A DNA stretch of 24,484 bases from an uncultured Parasphingopyxis sp. (GTDB lineage Bacteria > Pseudomonadota > Alphaproteobacteria > Sphingomonadales > Sphingomonadaceae). Of this stretch, positions 15,194 to 23,480 are shown piece by piece. Where the stretch lies: NCBI GenBank assembly GCA_905479515.1, contig CAJQMX010000207.1, positions 1 through 24,484 on the forward strand. Reading direction: 5' to 3'. The translations under genes were made by a program, and so were the position numbers. The notes below the pieces were generated by a model. It saw nothing but the letters and a program-made list of their open reading frames with translations, made no database searches and had not been told where the DNA came from. How positions within the stretch are numbered: the first letter of the stretch is position 1; the number at the start of each line of letters is the position of its first letter.

Positions 15194-16918
15194 TCATAAT
15201 GTCCATTGGAATGCCAACCCCGGCATGTGCCGGCCATCGTCGATCCCGACTTCGGCGTCGACAAGACGGTTGACCTTGGCATTCAAGGTCAGGATCAGCT
15301 CCTGATACGCTTCGGCGTCAGCCGCGAGATTTACCTCTTCCAACGGATCTTCGACCGTGTCGTAAAGTTCCAGATCGTTGCGTCCGATCAGATCTGCCCA
15401 TGTTTCAGGTGTGTGATGATCACGCGGGCTGAAATAGCGCGCAAAGCGATAGCGTCCGTCCGAAACCCCGCGATACAGGCTGCGATTCTCGAACTCGACG
15501 AAATAGGGCGGTTCGGACGCGAGGCGGGATCGTTCGATATCGTCTTCGGCAAAGGAAATGGCGGCACGCTTGCGCCGCACATTCGGGCTGCCGGTGTAAA
15601 GCGCGCTATAGATATGAAGCACGCCATCCTCGCGCACATCATCCCCCATTGGATCAAAGACGAGGCTGCTCATGTCCTTGCCGGGAAGAGTGGATAAAAT
15701 CTCGGCGCTTCTGTCTTCGTCCGGCAATCCGGCCAATCCAATGAGCGTGGGTGCTACGTCGATCGCCGATCCTATGCTGCTCACAACCGATCCGGCGTGC
15801 GTCGCATCAGGATGGCGAACGATCATCGGCACACCGATATTTTCCGTGTAGATGAACGGTCCCTTCTGACGATAGCCGTGCGCGCCTGCCATCTCGCCAT
15901 GATCCGCAGTGAATGCAACTATCGTGTCATCGGCCATGCCCGAGCGATCGAGTGCATCGAGCACGGTGCCGAGATGGCGGTCCACGTCGCGCAGGCAATC
16001 GGCATAATAGTTGACGAAGTTCAGCCAGGCTGCATCGATGTCTCCATCAAACCGCCCCAGGAAAAGCTCATCGGTTTCTTCAAAGAGGCGATGTGCAGGA
16101 ACCGCATAGCGCGGAGGGGAATGGAAAGTTTCAGGAAGCCCAAACCGGCGTCCGGTACCATAGGGAGGTGCCACTGGTGCTGTTTCCATATCGACCACGG
16201 AGCCTCGTACAGGCAACCGGGTTTCGTCCATCCGCCCGGTGGCATCGAAAAACATGATGTCATGTGGATTGAGGAAGTTGACGCAGAGCAACCACGGACC
16301 GTCCTCTCGTCCGTGCCGCAAAAGCCAGCGCGCAGCATCCGCAGCCACTTCGGGATCGTGGTCATAGCCGTCATGAGCCAGGCCATAGGCTTCACCCGCC
16401 GTTTGATATTCATCGAATCCAAAAGGTTGGAGTCCCGCCATATGGCTGCCCGATTCATCAAGCGGTATATACGATAAATGCCATTTCCCTTTATAGGCCG
16501 TTTCATAACCAAACCGCTTGAACATCGTCCCAAGAGTCGGGATCGCCGGATCAAGACTGTTCTGCCAGGGGGGGAATCCCGGATTGTCGATGATCTTCGT
16601 TTGCTGGACATGGCGGCCAGTATAGAGATTGGACCGCGATGGGCCGCACGGCACGCTGTTCACCAACCAGTTTTCAAAATGCACGGATTCGCCAAGCAGC
16701 CTTTCATGATTCGGCAGCCCGATCTGGTGCGGCAGCTTGCCCCAGACCTGTTCCTGATCAGTCGTGATTAGCAGAATATTTTTGGGGCGGCTGGAAGGCG
16801 TTGCGGCCAGCGCCGGGAAGCCTGCCGAAATTGCGATGGCAGAGGCCGCCCCGCCCTTGACGATATCACGACGTGTGACACCCGGTCCCATTGACCCACC
16901 ACGTGACAATCTCCGCAT
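15194..16918 (-). CDS. Tat-exported type I sulfatase (formylglycine, Cys-type)
   Basis: A 574-residue sulfatase. The formylglycine-forming motif CGPSRSNLYTGR starts at Cys91, metal-site residues include Asp54-Gln55 (LITTDQEQ) and Asp339-His340 (FTADHGEMAGAHG), and GKWHL (144-148) is also typical. It resembles choline-sulfatase and arylsulfatase relatives and would release sulfate from an ester. The N-terminus has TRRDIVKGG (15-23) followed by a hydrophobic stretch ending in ALAA, a twin-arginine export signal. Cys-type sulfatases need a formylglycine-generating enzyme in the cytosol before Tat export, and none is in the window. The ATG at 16918 has AGGAG six bases upstream. Operator copy 4 ends just 14 bases before the ATG, and a divergent MFS transporter shares this control region. 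Confidence 0.93.
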   Translation of the reverse strand: MRRLSRGGSMGPGVTRRDIVKGGAASAIAISAGFPALAATPSSRPKNILLITTDQEQVWGKLPHQIGLPNHERLLGESVHFENWLVNSVPCGPSRSNLYTGRHVQQTKIIDNPGFPPWQNSLDPAIPTLGTMFKRFGYETAYKGKWHLSYIPLDESGSHMAGLQPFGFDEYQTAGEAYGLAHDGYDHDPEVAADAARWLLRHGREDGPWLLCVNFLNPHDIMFFDATGRMDETRLPVRGSVVDMETAPVAPPYGTGRRFGLPETFHSPPRYAVPAHRLFEETDELFLGRFDGDIDAAWLNFVNYYADCLRDVDRHLGTVLDALDRSGMADDTIVAFTADHGEMAGAHGYRQKGPFIYTENIGVPMIVRHPDATHAGSVVSSIGSAIDVAPTLIGLAGLPDEDRSAEILSTLPGKDMSSLVFDPMGDDVREDGVLHIYSALYTGSPNVRRKRAAISFAEDDIERSRLASEPPYFVEFENRSLYRGVSDGRYRFARYFSPRDHHTPETWADLIGRNDLELYDTVEDPLEEVNLAADAEAYQELILTLNAKVNRLVDAEVGIDDGRHMPGLAFQWTL

Positions 16919-16932
16919 CCTACACTCCTAAT

Positions 16933-16949
16933 TGTCAATTTTATTGACT
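16933..16949. promoter_or_regulatory. Operator copy 4 (TGTCAA-N5-TTGACT)
   Basis: TGTCAA TTTTA TTGACT, one mismatch in the left half-site, between the divergent sulfatase and MFS genes. It lies immediately downstream of the sulfatase -10 box, over the predicted transcription start. One bound protein could control both genes. Confidence 0.7.
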
Positions 16950-16950
16950 T

Positions 16951-16979
16951 AATATACAGTGCGTTTCTCAATCCCGCAA
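16951..16979 (-). promoter_or_regulatory. Sigma-70-like promoter for the sulfatase
   Basis: On the minus strand TTGCGG (16974-16979) and TATATT (16951-16956) are spaced by 17 bases, followed directly by operator copy 4. The leader would be only about 25-30 bases and contains AGGAG. Confidence 0.5.
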
Positions 16980-16996
16980 TGTAAGGCAAATGCGAT

Positions 16997-18331
16997 ATGG
17001 GCACATTCGAACATACTGACCTGCCTTCCGACCCGGGGGCCGATATTTCGCCCGGCCGCGCCTGGTGGGCAATCTTCATATTGTTCCTCGCCTATATGCT
17101 CTCCTATATTGACCGGACGATCATCGCGCTGCTGGTCGAACCGCTCCGCCTGGATCTTGGCCTTACCGATACCGAGATCAGCCTTTTGCAAGGCCTGGCT
17201 TTCGCGATTTTCTATTCAACCATCTCGCTGCCGATTGCCGTTCTTTCGGATCGCGCGTCGCGCCGAAAAATTATCGCCGTCGGCATCGCATTCTGGAGCA
17301 TGATGACAGCCGCTTGCGGGCTTGCCGGAAGTTTCTGGCAGCTCTTTCTCGCCCGTATGGGGGTCGGTGTCGGAGAGGCCACGCTGGGTCCCGCCGCCTA
17401 CTCATTGATCGCTGATCTGTTTCCGGAGGAGAAGCGCGGACGGGCCATGGCCGTCTTTTCGTCCGGCGTTTCGGTTGGCGGTGGCTTGGCATTTATCGTC
17501 GGCGGGATGATCGTGGCCTTCGCCGCAACAGCCGATTTTTCCGGGACCATATTGGCCGATCTCAGGGGCTGGCAGATTGTTTTCTTGACGCTCGGCCCTC
17601 CCGGGATCCTTGTCGCTTTGTTGATGCTTACCATTGCCGAACCGCGCAATTCTCACCCAAAGCCTGTCAAGACAGCCTCACCCCCTGCCCTGCCTTTCCT
17701 ACGCCGCAACGCTGTATTTTTCGGGGCTCTCTTCATCGCTTCCGCGCTTTCCGGAATGATCATGACCGCACTTCTGTACTGGGGCCCCGCCTATCTCATG
17801 CGGCTACACGGGATGACGGCGCCTGAGGCTGGGCAAGCCCTTGGCTTTGGCCTGCTAATCGGCGGCCCGATCGGCGCGCTTTGCGGCGGCACCATTTCCG
17901 ATTGGTGGACGAAACGCGGCTGGCAAGCGGCACCCATATGGACCATTGCCATCGGAATTTCAGCCATGAGCATTGCCGGCATTGTGGCTGCTCTGGCTAC
18001 ATCATCCACACTTGCGGTCTGCGGGCTCTCCTTCGCCTTTTTCTTTGGGAGTTTCGCCTATCCCGGCGGTGCTGCGGCACTGCAAAAAACAACTCCACCG
18101 CCATTGCGGGCCCGGGTTTCAGCACTGTATCTGTTTGTCGTAACGCTGTTTGCCGCCGCCATCGGCCCGACTCTCATCGCCCTGATTACCGATTTTGTTT
18201 ACGCCGATCCCGATGCCGTCGGACGCTCGCTTGCATCCGCGCTCATTATCGCCGGGCCGCTGGGCGTCGCCTCCGCCCTATTGGCCGGACTGCGGCTGCG
18301 GGCGGGTATTTCCGAGGAACTCCCAGAATGA
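16997..18331 (+). CDS. MFS transporter, spinster-like
   Basis: A 444-residue inner-membrane protein with about 12 hydrophobic segments. The first runs from WWAIFILFLAYMLSYIDRTI (residues 23-42), whose SYIDRTI end and following LLVEPLRLDLGLTDTEISLL are typical of the spinster-like major facilitator family common in sphingomonad catabolic clusters. The cytoplasmic loop between helices 2 and 3 (LSDRASRRKII) is the conserved MFS motif. It probably imports the cluster substrate or exports a product by proton coupling. The ATG at 16997 begins a short hydrophilic N-terminus. It is divergent from the sulfatase across operator copy 4 and convergent with the CoA-transferase gene. Confidence 0.92.
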   Translation: MGTFEHTDLPSDPGADISPGRAWWAIFILFLAYMLSYIDRTIIALLVEPLRLDLGLTDTEISLLQGLAFAIFYSTISLPIAVLSDRASRRKIIAVGIAFWSMMTAACGLAGSFWQLFLARMGVGVGEATLGPAAYSLIADLFPEEKRGRAMAVFSSGVSVGGGLAFIVGGMIVAFAATADFSGTILADLRGWQIVFLTLGPPGILVALLMLTIAEPRNSHPKPVKTASPPALPFLRRNAVFFGALFIASALSGMIMTALLYWGPAYLMRLHGMTAPEAGQALGFGLLIGGPIGALCGGTISDWWTKRGWQAAPIWTIAIGISAMSIAGIVAALATSSTLAVCGLSFAFFFGSFAYPGGAAALQKTTPPPLRARVSALYLFVVTLFAAAIGPTLIALITDFVYADPDAVGRSLASALIIAGPLGVASALLAGLRLRAGISEELPE

Positions 18332-18369
18332 TCCGCGCCGAGAGCCATCGCGATTGACGCCAGCGCGGA
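18332..18369. terminator. Possible bidirectional hairpin between convergent genes
   Basis: TCCGCGC (18332-18338) and GCGCGGA (18363-18369) are exact inverted arms directly after the MFS stop and 16 bases beyond the CoA-transferase stop. The loop is long (24 bases) and there is no T-run, so this is a weak terminator candidate. Confidence 0.3.
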
Positions 18370-18385
18370 GCCGTGAAGTCCTGCT

Positions 18386-19600
18386 TTAAATCGTCCCGCG
18401 CTTTTTCAATTCCTGACGTTCCTCTTCGGAGAGGCTGAGAATGTCGCCAAGAATTTCGTCATTATGTTGACCGACCTGCGAGGGCGCGGGCGTTCGAATA
18501 CTGCCCGGCGTTTGCGACAAACGGGGGAAGACATTCTGCATCTTCACCCCAGACCAGCGCTCACTGGGCACATCAACGATGGTTTCACGGGTCTGATAAT
18601 GAGGATCTTCCAGCATATCCGCTGGTGCAAACATCTTTCCCGCCGGCACACCATGATCAAGCATGGCCTGCTCGACCTCTTCGACCGTATGTTTGGATGT
18701 CCATTCGGCAATCAGCGAGTCGAGTTTTTCCTGATTGTCCCCACGCGCATCATGGCTGACAAAATCCGGAGCATCCGCGAGTTCAGGCTGGCCCATCGCC
18801 TCGCATAGCCTGCGGAACACGGTGTCTTGATTTGCACCAATCAGATATTCGCCATCGCTACACGGATAGACATTGGACGGGGCGATCCTCGGCAGGATCG
18901 AACCCGAGCGTTCCCGTGTCGTTCCCGCCACCGTATATTCCGGAACCAGGCCTTCCATCACCTGCAGCACGGCTTCGTACAGCGCGCTATCGACAACCTG
19001 CCCCTTGCCGGTGATATCCCGGTGATGAAGCGCCGCGAGAACGCCGAGGCAACCATAGGTAGCGGCCAGGCTGTCTCCGATCGACACACCCATTCGCGAG
19101 GGCGGACGATCCGGATCGCCGACCAACCGCCGCCAGCCGCCCATTGCTTCCCCGATGCCGCCATATCCCGCACGGCCTGCATAGGGACCGGTCTGGCCGT
19201 AGCCCGACATGCGGACGATGATCAGTCCCGGATTTTCCTTGTGAAGGGCCTCGGGCGAGAGCCCCCATTTTTCAAGCGTACCGGGCCGGAAATTTTCAAT
19301 CAGGATATCGGCCGTTGCAATCAGGCGCCGTGCAAGCTCCTGTCCCTCGGCCTCGCGCAGATTGAGCGAAACGGATTTCTTGTTTCGCGCGATCACCTCC
19401 CACCAGACGGGGAGCCCCTGCCCCCATTCGCGCATTGGATCGCCTTTGCCGGGTGGTTCGACCTTGATCACTGTCGCCCCCATGTCGCCGAGCAGTTGAC
19501 CGCAAAATGGACCAGCAATCAGCTGGCCCATTTCGATCACCCGAAGATCGCTTAGCGGTCCGTGCGGAGAAACGCCTTCTGGCCCAGCTCCCTCGGTCAA
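18386..19600 (-). CDS. CaiB/BaiF-type (class III) CoA-transferase
   Basis: A 404-residue enzyme moving CoA between carboxylic acids, or between acyl-CoA and acid. The N-terminus LSDLRVIEMGQLIAGPFCGQ, the ATVIKVEPPGKGDPMR segment, NKKSVSLNL, and the active-site stretch GVSIGDSLAATYGCLGVLAA with the likely catalytic Asp176 match the Frc/CaiB family. The start is a TTG at 19600 that overlaps the hydrolase stop in a TTGA junction. The next ATG would cut into the conserved N-terminus. It is the third gene of the VOC-hydrolase-CoA-transferase operon and would activate an acid intermediate without ATP. Confidence 0.93.
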   Translation of the reverse strand: MTEGAGPEGVSPHGPLSDLRVIEMGQLIAGPFCGQLLGDMGATVIKVEPPGKGDPMREWGQGLPVWWEVIARNKKSVSLNLREAEGQELARRLIATADILIENFRPGTLEKWGLSPEALHKENPGLIIVRMSGYGQTGPYAGRAGYGGIGEAMGGWRRLVGDPDRPPSRMGVSIGDSLAATYGCLGVLAALHHRDITGKGQVVDSALYEAVLQVMEGLVPEYTVAGTTRERSGSILPRIAPSNVYPCSDGEYLIGANQDTVFRRLCEAMGQPELADAPDFVSHDARGDNQEKLDSLIAEWTSKHTVEEVEQAMLDHGVPAGKMFAPADMLEDPHYQTRETIVDVPSERWSGVKMQNVFPRLSQTPGSIRTPAPSQVGQHNDEILGDILSLSEEERQELKKRGTI

Positions 19601-20742
19601 TCTTGATCCGCCAACCAGTCCTGAACCAGTCTCGTCGCTTCCTTGGCAAGTTCCGGCTGCCCAAAATAATAGTGATTGGCGCCTTTCACCACATGGTGGG
19701 TTTGTGAGCAGTTCACCGCAGCAGCGCGCAGCCGCTCACTATGGCTTGGCGTGCAGGCATCATCGGCGCTGTTGTCAATCACCAGCATCGGGCAACTGAT
19801 GCGCTCTGCACAGCGGATGCCATCAGCGTTGGAATCGTCATAAGACCATTGCGACAACCAGCTCCGCAACGTTGAGAAACGTGCCAGACCCACCGGCCCA
19901 TCGTTAACCACTCGCGGATCGCCCAGCATGCAGGTGCCTGGCGTCCGGTCATTTGGGTCAACTAGTGGATCTAGCCAGCGCGGATCCGCCATAGTTCCAT
20001 GGACGGTAAAGCAACGCTCGTCATTCGGCCGTCCGGCGGCACGCAGCGCTGCCAGCTCGTCTTTCACCCATGCGGTGATCCGTCGATTGCGGGCGATTTG
20101 AGCCGCCCGATATTCTGCGACGAATTCTTCACTATACGGGGGCTGCGGCCCGGCTGGATCATAAAGATTCAAGGCGGGATCGCGATCAAAAGGTCTGCTC
20201 TCGTCGGTGATCGACGGGTCCATCCATTCGGTCAATGTCCGGTTACGCGAAAGATGCGCAGCAAGCAGCATGATGCCGTCCGCCGGAATAAAATCGAGCT
20301 TGGTGAGGTCTGGCCCGTCACCTGCAGGCGTTTGCGTCACTTGAGGATCCTGCGCCTCAGCTTGATAGAAGAGCGATAGCGAGCCGCCTCCGCTCCAGCC
20401 GCCCAGATACACGCGCTTGTAGCCAAGCCGCTCCTTAGCATCGCGAACACAGGCTCCCAGATCGGCGCATGCGCGTTCCATCGACAGAGCGCTGTCATTG
20501 CCGCGATACCGTGTGTTCAGATAGATCGTCGCGATCCCTTTTCGGGCAAGGGCATTGGGCAACGGCAAATAGGCACCGCCACCGATCGGGTGCGAAAAGA
20601 TGACGACCGTATCCGTCTCTTCTTCCGGCTTGAGATGATGGGCTTCAAGCACGACTTTGCCGATCTCCCCGGCATAGGTATCTTTGAAAGCCGCAGCTTC
20701 ATCGAAAATGACCAGATAGGGGATACGCTCATATTTGCTCAT
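19597..20742 (-). CDS. Alpha/beta hydrolase
   Basis: A 381-residue alpha/beta-hydrolase-fold enzyme. The oxyanion region FSHPIGGGAYLPLPNALA (49-66) precedes the nucleophile elbow GGWSGGG with Ser117. The acid is probably Asp327 or Asp328 (DNSADDACTP), and the base is His357 (KGANHYY). A long insertion between about 140 and 290 forms a cap. It is larger than classical meta-cleavage product hydrolases (about 285 residues). It could hydrolyse an ester, a lactone or a C-C bond; I cannot choose. It sits two bases after the VOC stop and overlaps the CoA-transferase start, so the three work in one operon, plausibly in sequence. Confidence 0.88.
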   Translation of the reverse strand: MSKYERIPYLVIFDEAAAFKDTYAGEIGKVVLEAHHLKPEEETDTVVIFSHPIGGGAYLPLPNALARKGIATIYLNTRYRGNDSALSMERACADLGACVRDAKERLGYKRVYLGGWSGGGSLSLFYQAEAQDPQVTQTPAGDGPDLTKLDFIPADGIMLLAAHLSRNRTLTEWMDPSITDESRPFDRDPALNLYDPAGPQPPYSEEFVAEYRAAQIARNRRITAWVKDELAALRAAGRPNDERCFTVHGTMADPRWLDPLVDPNDRTPGTCMLGDPRVVNDGPVGLARFSTLRSWLSQWSYDDSNADGIRCAERISCPMLVIDNSADDACTPSHSERLRAAAVNCSQTHHVVKGANHYYFGQPELAKEATRLVQDWLADQD

Positions 20743-20744
20743 GG

Positions 20745-21332
20745 TTATGCGCTCGCTTTGGTTTTGCTACGCGAACGGCGATCAATCGCCTCAGCGCCGA
20801 ATTTCTGGCTCTTCATTTCACGCGTTCGCTTTGTCCAGTCGGCAAGAGTTTCCGAAAATTCATCGCGTTCCTTGGCAAAAATCGCATCATGCTCATCGGT
20901 CCGGTAAGTCAATTCGATCTGCACGCCATTGGGATCGTACATATAGACCGAGCGCACAAAATCGTGATCCACCGGGCCCAGGCAACTAACGCCGCAACTG
21001 TTGATCCGCTCCTGCATCTTCAGCAGCGCCTCTTCGGATTCGACTTCGAATGCCCAGTGCATGTCAAAGCTTTCCTTGCGATTGAAGGAATCCGGCGTTG
21101 CCGAGCCTGGCGCATCGAAAAAGGCGAGATATTCACCATTCTTCATGCGAAAGAAGATGTGCATATAGGGGTCTTCAGCGTGTGTACCGGGGACTTCGTC
21201 AAGAACGATGCCGCCTTCGGTTACCAGGCCAAGGACATCCTCGTAGAACCAGCGTGTCTGCTCGGCATCGCGGCAACGAAATGCGCCGTGATGGACGCCG
21301 ATGATCGGCTGGGGATCGGGCCGTTCGGTCAT
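20745..21332 (-). CDS. VOC-family (glyoxalase/extradiol dioxygenase superfamily) protein
   Basis: A 195-residue protein with two beta-alpha-beta-beta-beta modules of the vicinal oxygen chelate fold. Likely metal ligands are His15 (VHHGAFRCRD), His92 (DMHWAFEV) and Glu140 (VQIELTYR), matching the usual His/His/Glu positions, with Glu67 (GEYLAFF) as a possible fourth. A charged helical tail (about 145-195) extends beyond the core. It could be an extradiol-type dioxygenase, an isomerase or a lyase; its short length argues against a typical two-domain extradiol dioxygenase of about 300 residues. ATG 21332 has AGGAG eight bases upstream. It is the first gene of an operon whose upstream region carries operator copy 5. 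Confidence 0.9.
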   Translation of the reverse strand: MTERPDPQPIIGVHHGAFRCRDAEQTRWFYEDVLGLVTEGGIVLDEVPGTHAEDPYMHIFFRMKNGEYLAFFDAPGSATPDSFNRKESFDMHWAFEVESEEALLKMQERINSCGVSCLGPVDHDFVRSVYMYDPNGVQIELTYRTDEHDAIFAKERDEFSETLADWTKRTREMKSQKFGAEAIDRRSRSKTKASA

Positions 21333-21418
21333 GGCTTTTCTCCTGTTCTTTCATGGTGGGACTATAGCCAACCAACTTATGGCATCATGCCACGATCTCA
21401 CGTCCACGCCAAGTTTTT

Positions 21419-21435
21419 AGTCAACTTTATTGACT
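21419..21435. promoter_or_regulatory. Operator copy 5 (AGTCAA-N5-TTGACT)
   Basis: AGTCAA CTTTA TTGACT, perfect half-sites, 86 bases before the VOC ATG and 19 bases beyond the GST stop. An extra TTGAC at 21440-21444 follows. No convincing -10 box was found at canonical spacing for the VOC promoter. An 11-bp palindrome GGCATCATGCC (21381-21391) lies in the leader. Confidence 0.7.
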
Positions 21436-21454
21436 TTAATTGACGTTGCCACGG

Positions 21455-22099
21455 TCACCCGGCCCGCAATGCCGCCCAACCTGCTTCAATGCGCGCCAAA
21501 CCGCGATCGACGTGCGGGTCTTCTCTGCATTTGGCATAGTAGGTTGCGATATTTCCGAAGTCGGCAAATGGCTGGGTCATTCCGAAAATTGGCGGATATT
21601 CGGCAACATAGCGCAGGATGGGAGCGGCGGCGAAGTCCGCAAGGGTCAGCATCCCGGCCGTCGCAAAAGGCTCCGGCGCGATCCAATGATCAAGGGCCTG
21701 CAGGCCTTTTTTGATCGTACGCAATGCGTCGTCGACAACAGCCTGATCACGCGATTTGCGCGAAAGATTGGCAAATAGCGGAGCCATCGGATTCATCACG
21801 TAAAGATCGCAAATCCGCGAAATCAGGCGTCCCCTGGCGCGGTCCGCCGGATCGATCGGGAGAAGCCGCGGCTCAGGATGAACCTCTTCGATATATTCGC
21901 AGATAATTTCTGACTCCGGCAAAATCACTCCATCGGCCTCGAGCAAAGGGATTTTGCCGATAGGATTGAGATCACGAAACGTATCGGATTTGAGGCCCCC
22001 AGGCGGCGGCTCCACGCGAAATTCCAAACCCTTATATTCGAGCTGGAGCGCCACTCTTTGTGCAAAAGGGGATATATCGGCACCGTATAGAATTATCAT
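21455..22099 (-). CDS. Glutathione S-transferase family protein
   Basis: A 214-residue GST. The N-terminal thioredoxin-like domain shows SPFAQRVALQL (10-20, with Ser10 as a candidate catalytic residue), NPIGKIPLL with the cis-proline Pro51, and PESEIICEYIEE (61-72) binding the glutathione gamma-glutamyl group. The C-terminal helical domain includes LTLADFAAAPILRYV. It may conjugate glutathione to an electrophilic intermediate, isomerise a ring-cleavage product or cleave an ether. It is the last gene of the ligase-MarR-SDR-GST operon, 21 bases after the SDR. The ribosome binding site is weak. Confidence 0.92.
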   Translation of the reverse strand: MIILYGADISPFAQRVALQLEYKGLEFRVEPPPGGLKSDTFRDLNPIGKIPLLEADGVILPESEIICEYIEEVHPEPRLLPIDPADRARGRLISRICDLYVMNPMAPLFANLSRKSRDQAVVDDALRTIKKGLQALDHWIAPEPFATAGMLTLADFAAAPILRYVAEYPPIFGMTQPFADFGNIATYYAKCREDPHVDRGLARIEAGWAALRAG

Positions 22100-22120
22100 G
22101 GGTATCTGCTTTCTGCCTGT

Positions 22121-22909
22121 TCACACCAGCGATTGACCATCGTCGACCACCATTGCGGTGCCTGTAATTGCCGAGCCATCTTCGCTGAGCAGCAACCGCA
22201 TTGTGCCGTCCAGCTTGTCGACCGCCATCAGCCGGCGGCGGGGCCAACCGGCAATCTGACGTTGGCCGGGATCGGACTCGAACCAATCCTCTACGATATC
22301 GGTTGGCATATATCCCGGGCACAGGGCGTTGACGCTGATATCGCGGCGCGCCCATTCCAGAGCCAGAGATTTGGCCAGCATGATGACACCCGCCTTTGTC
22401 GCAGCATAGGTCGCAGCGCCCGGCGTCGGCTTGAGGCCCAGAATGGAGGCGATGAATATGACACGCCATGGTTTCTCGACACCCGCCTTGCCAGCCGCCA
22501 GCATACGCCTGCCACCTTCCCGGGCGGTGAGCATTGCCCCGCGCAGGTTGACGGAAAGCACCTTGTCCATATCTTCAACAGGCATTTCGGTGAACGGGCC
22601 TGCGTGATTGATGCCGGCATTCACGACAACGCTGTCGACGGTACCGAAATGGCCTTCTGCACTATCAAATGCGGCGGCGACGGACTCCTCATCAGCAACA
22701 TCGCAAGGGGCTGAGATCGCTACACCCCCGGCAGCCGAAATCCGCTCGACAAGCGCATCAAGCATCGTCGCCCGGCGAGCGCAGCAAACGATATTTGCGC
22801 CATTGTTTGCCAGCATTTCGGCGAGATGCTCGCCCACTCCCGACGACGCACCCGTGATGAGAATCGTGCGGCCGGACAGGGCCTTATCAGGCTCGCTGGA
22901 CCGGCTCAT
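22121..22909 (-). CDS. Short-chain dehydrogenase/reductase
   Basis: A 262-residue classical SDR. The cofactor motif TGASSGVG spans 19-26, the Asp of the adenine pocket is in CDVAD (69-73), NAG lies at 97-99, and the catalytic Ser155, Tyr168 and Lys172 (YAATK) are all present. It oxidises an alcohol or reduces a ketone with NAD(P)(H). The start at 22909 gives MSRSSEPDKALSGRTILITG with AGGA nine bases upstream. The longer open frame upstream overlaps the regulator gene and is not family-like. Located between MarR and GST, it probably handles an alcohol or ketone intermediate. Confidence 0.94.
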   Translation of the reverse strand: MSRSSEPDKALSGRTILITGASSGVGEHLAEMLANNGANIVCCARRATMLDALVERISAAGGVAISAPCDVADEESVAAAFDSAEGHFGTVDSVVVNAGINHAGPFTEMPVEDMDKVLSVNLRGAMLTAREGGRRMLAAGKAGVEKPWRVIFIASILGLKPTPGAATYAATKAGVIMLAKSLALEWARRDISVNALCPGYMPTDIVEDWFESDPGQRQIAGWPRRRLMAVDKLDGTMRLLLSEDGSAITGTAMVVDDGQSLV

Positions 22910-22976
22910 GTCGCAATAGTCCTGTTTAGAATTTGGAGGCTGTGGTGCCTTATTGGCCGGCGTGCAGCCTTGCTGT

Positions 22977-23414
22977 TCAGTCTTCCGTCGACATGAATTC
23001 CGTGGAACCCCAGTCGGTCTGTAGTGCTTCGGCCAGTGCATTGAATCGCCGCTTTCCGATTCTTCCAGCAACCTCTGCCTCGATTTTCAACAATGTTTCC
23101 ATCGCGTCGTCTCGAATGCTTTGGGATTTGTCGCTGAAATTGACGATCTGCGCGCGGCCATCTGTCGGATCGGACGTGCTTTGCACCAGACCGTTGCGCT
23201 CCATTTCCGCAAGCATTTGGCTGATCGCCTGACGCGTCACGCCGAGATTCCGGGCCAGCTGTGAAGCGCGGCGAACACCGAAGGTGATATTGGCGAGGAT
23301 AAGCGACTGCGAACGCGTAATATTGTCCCAGCCTTTTAACCGCAATCCTGTCTGCAGGGCCTCGTCGACCCAATAAAATGCGCGAAGCAAATCCAACATC
23401 AAAAAACGCTGCAC
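22977..23414 (-). CDS. MarR-family transcriptional regulator
   Basis: A 145-residue winged-helix regulator. The helix-turn-helix spans about 48-77 (VRRASQLARNLGVTRQAISQ...ERNGLV), the wing is SDPTDGRAQIV (81-91), and flanking helices form the dimer interface. MarR proteins usually bind 16-20 bp palindromes as dimers and release them on binding a phenolic or CoA-thioester ligand. The start is a GTG at 23414 with AAGGA five bases upstream. The ATG five codons later has no ribosome binding site. It is within an operon with the CoA ligase, SDR and GST, and it is the only regulator visible in the catabolic part. It is the best candidate to bind the five AGTCAA-N5-TTGACT sites, but no copy lies directly before this gene. 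Confidence 0.93.
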   Translation of the reverse strand: MQRFLMLDLLRAFYWVDEALQTGLRLKGWDNITRSQSLILANITFGVRRASQLARNLGVTRQAISQMLAEMERNGLVQSTSDPTDGRAQIVNFSDKSQSIRDDAMETLLKIEAEVAGRIGKRRFNALAEALQTDWGSTEFMSTED

Positions 23415-23480
23415 GATTTTCCTTCCCGTTACTTAGCACCGGCCACATGCCACGAGAATCCATCCACGCGAAATTGACGG

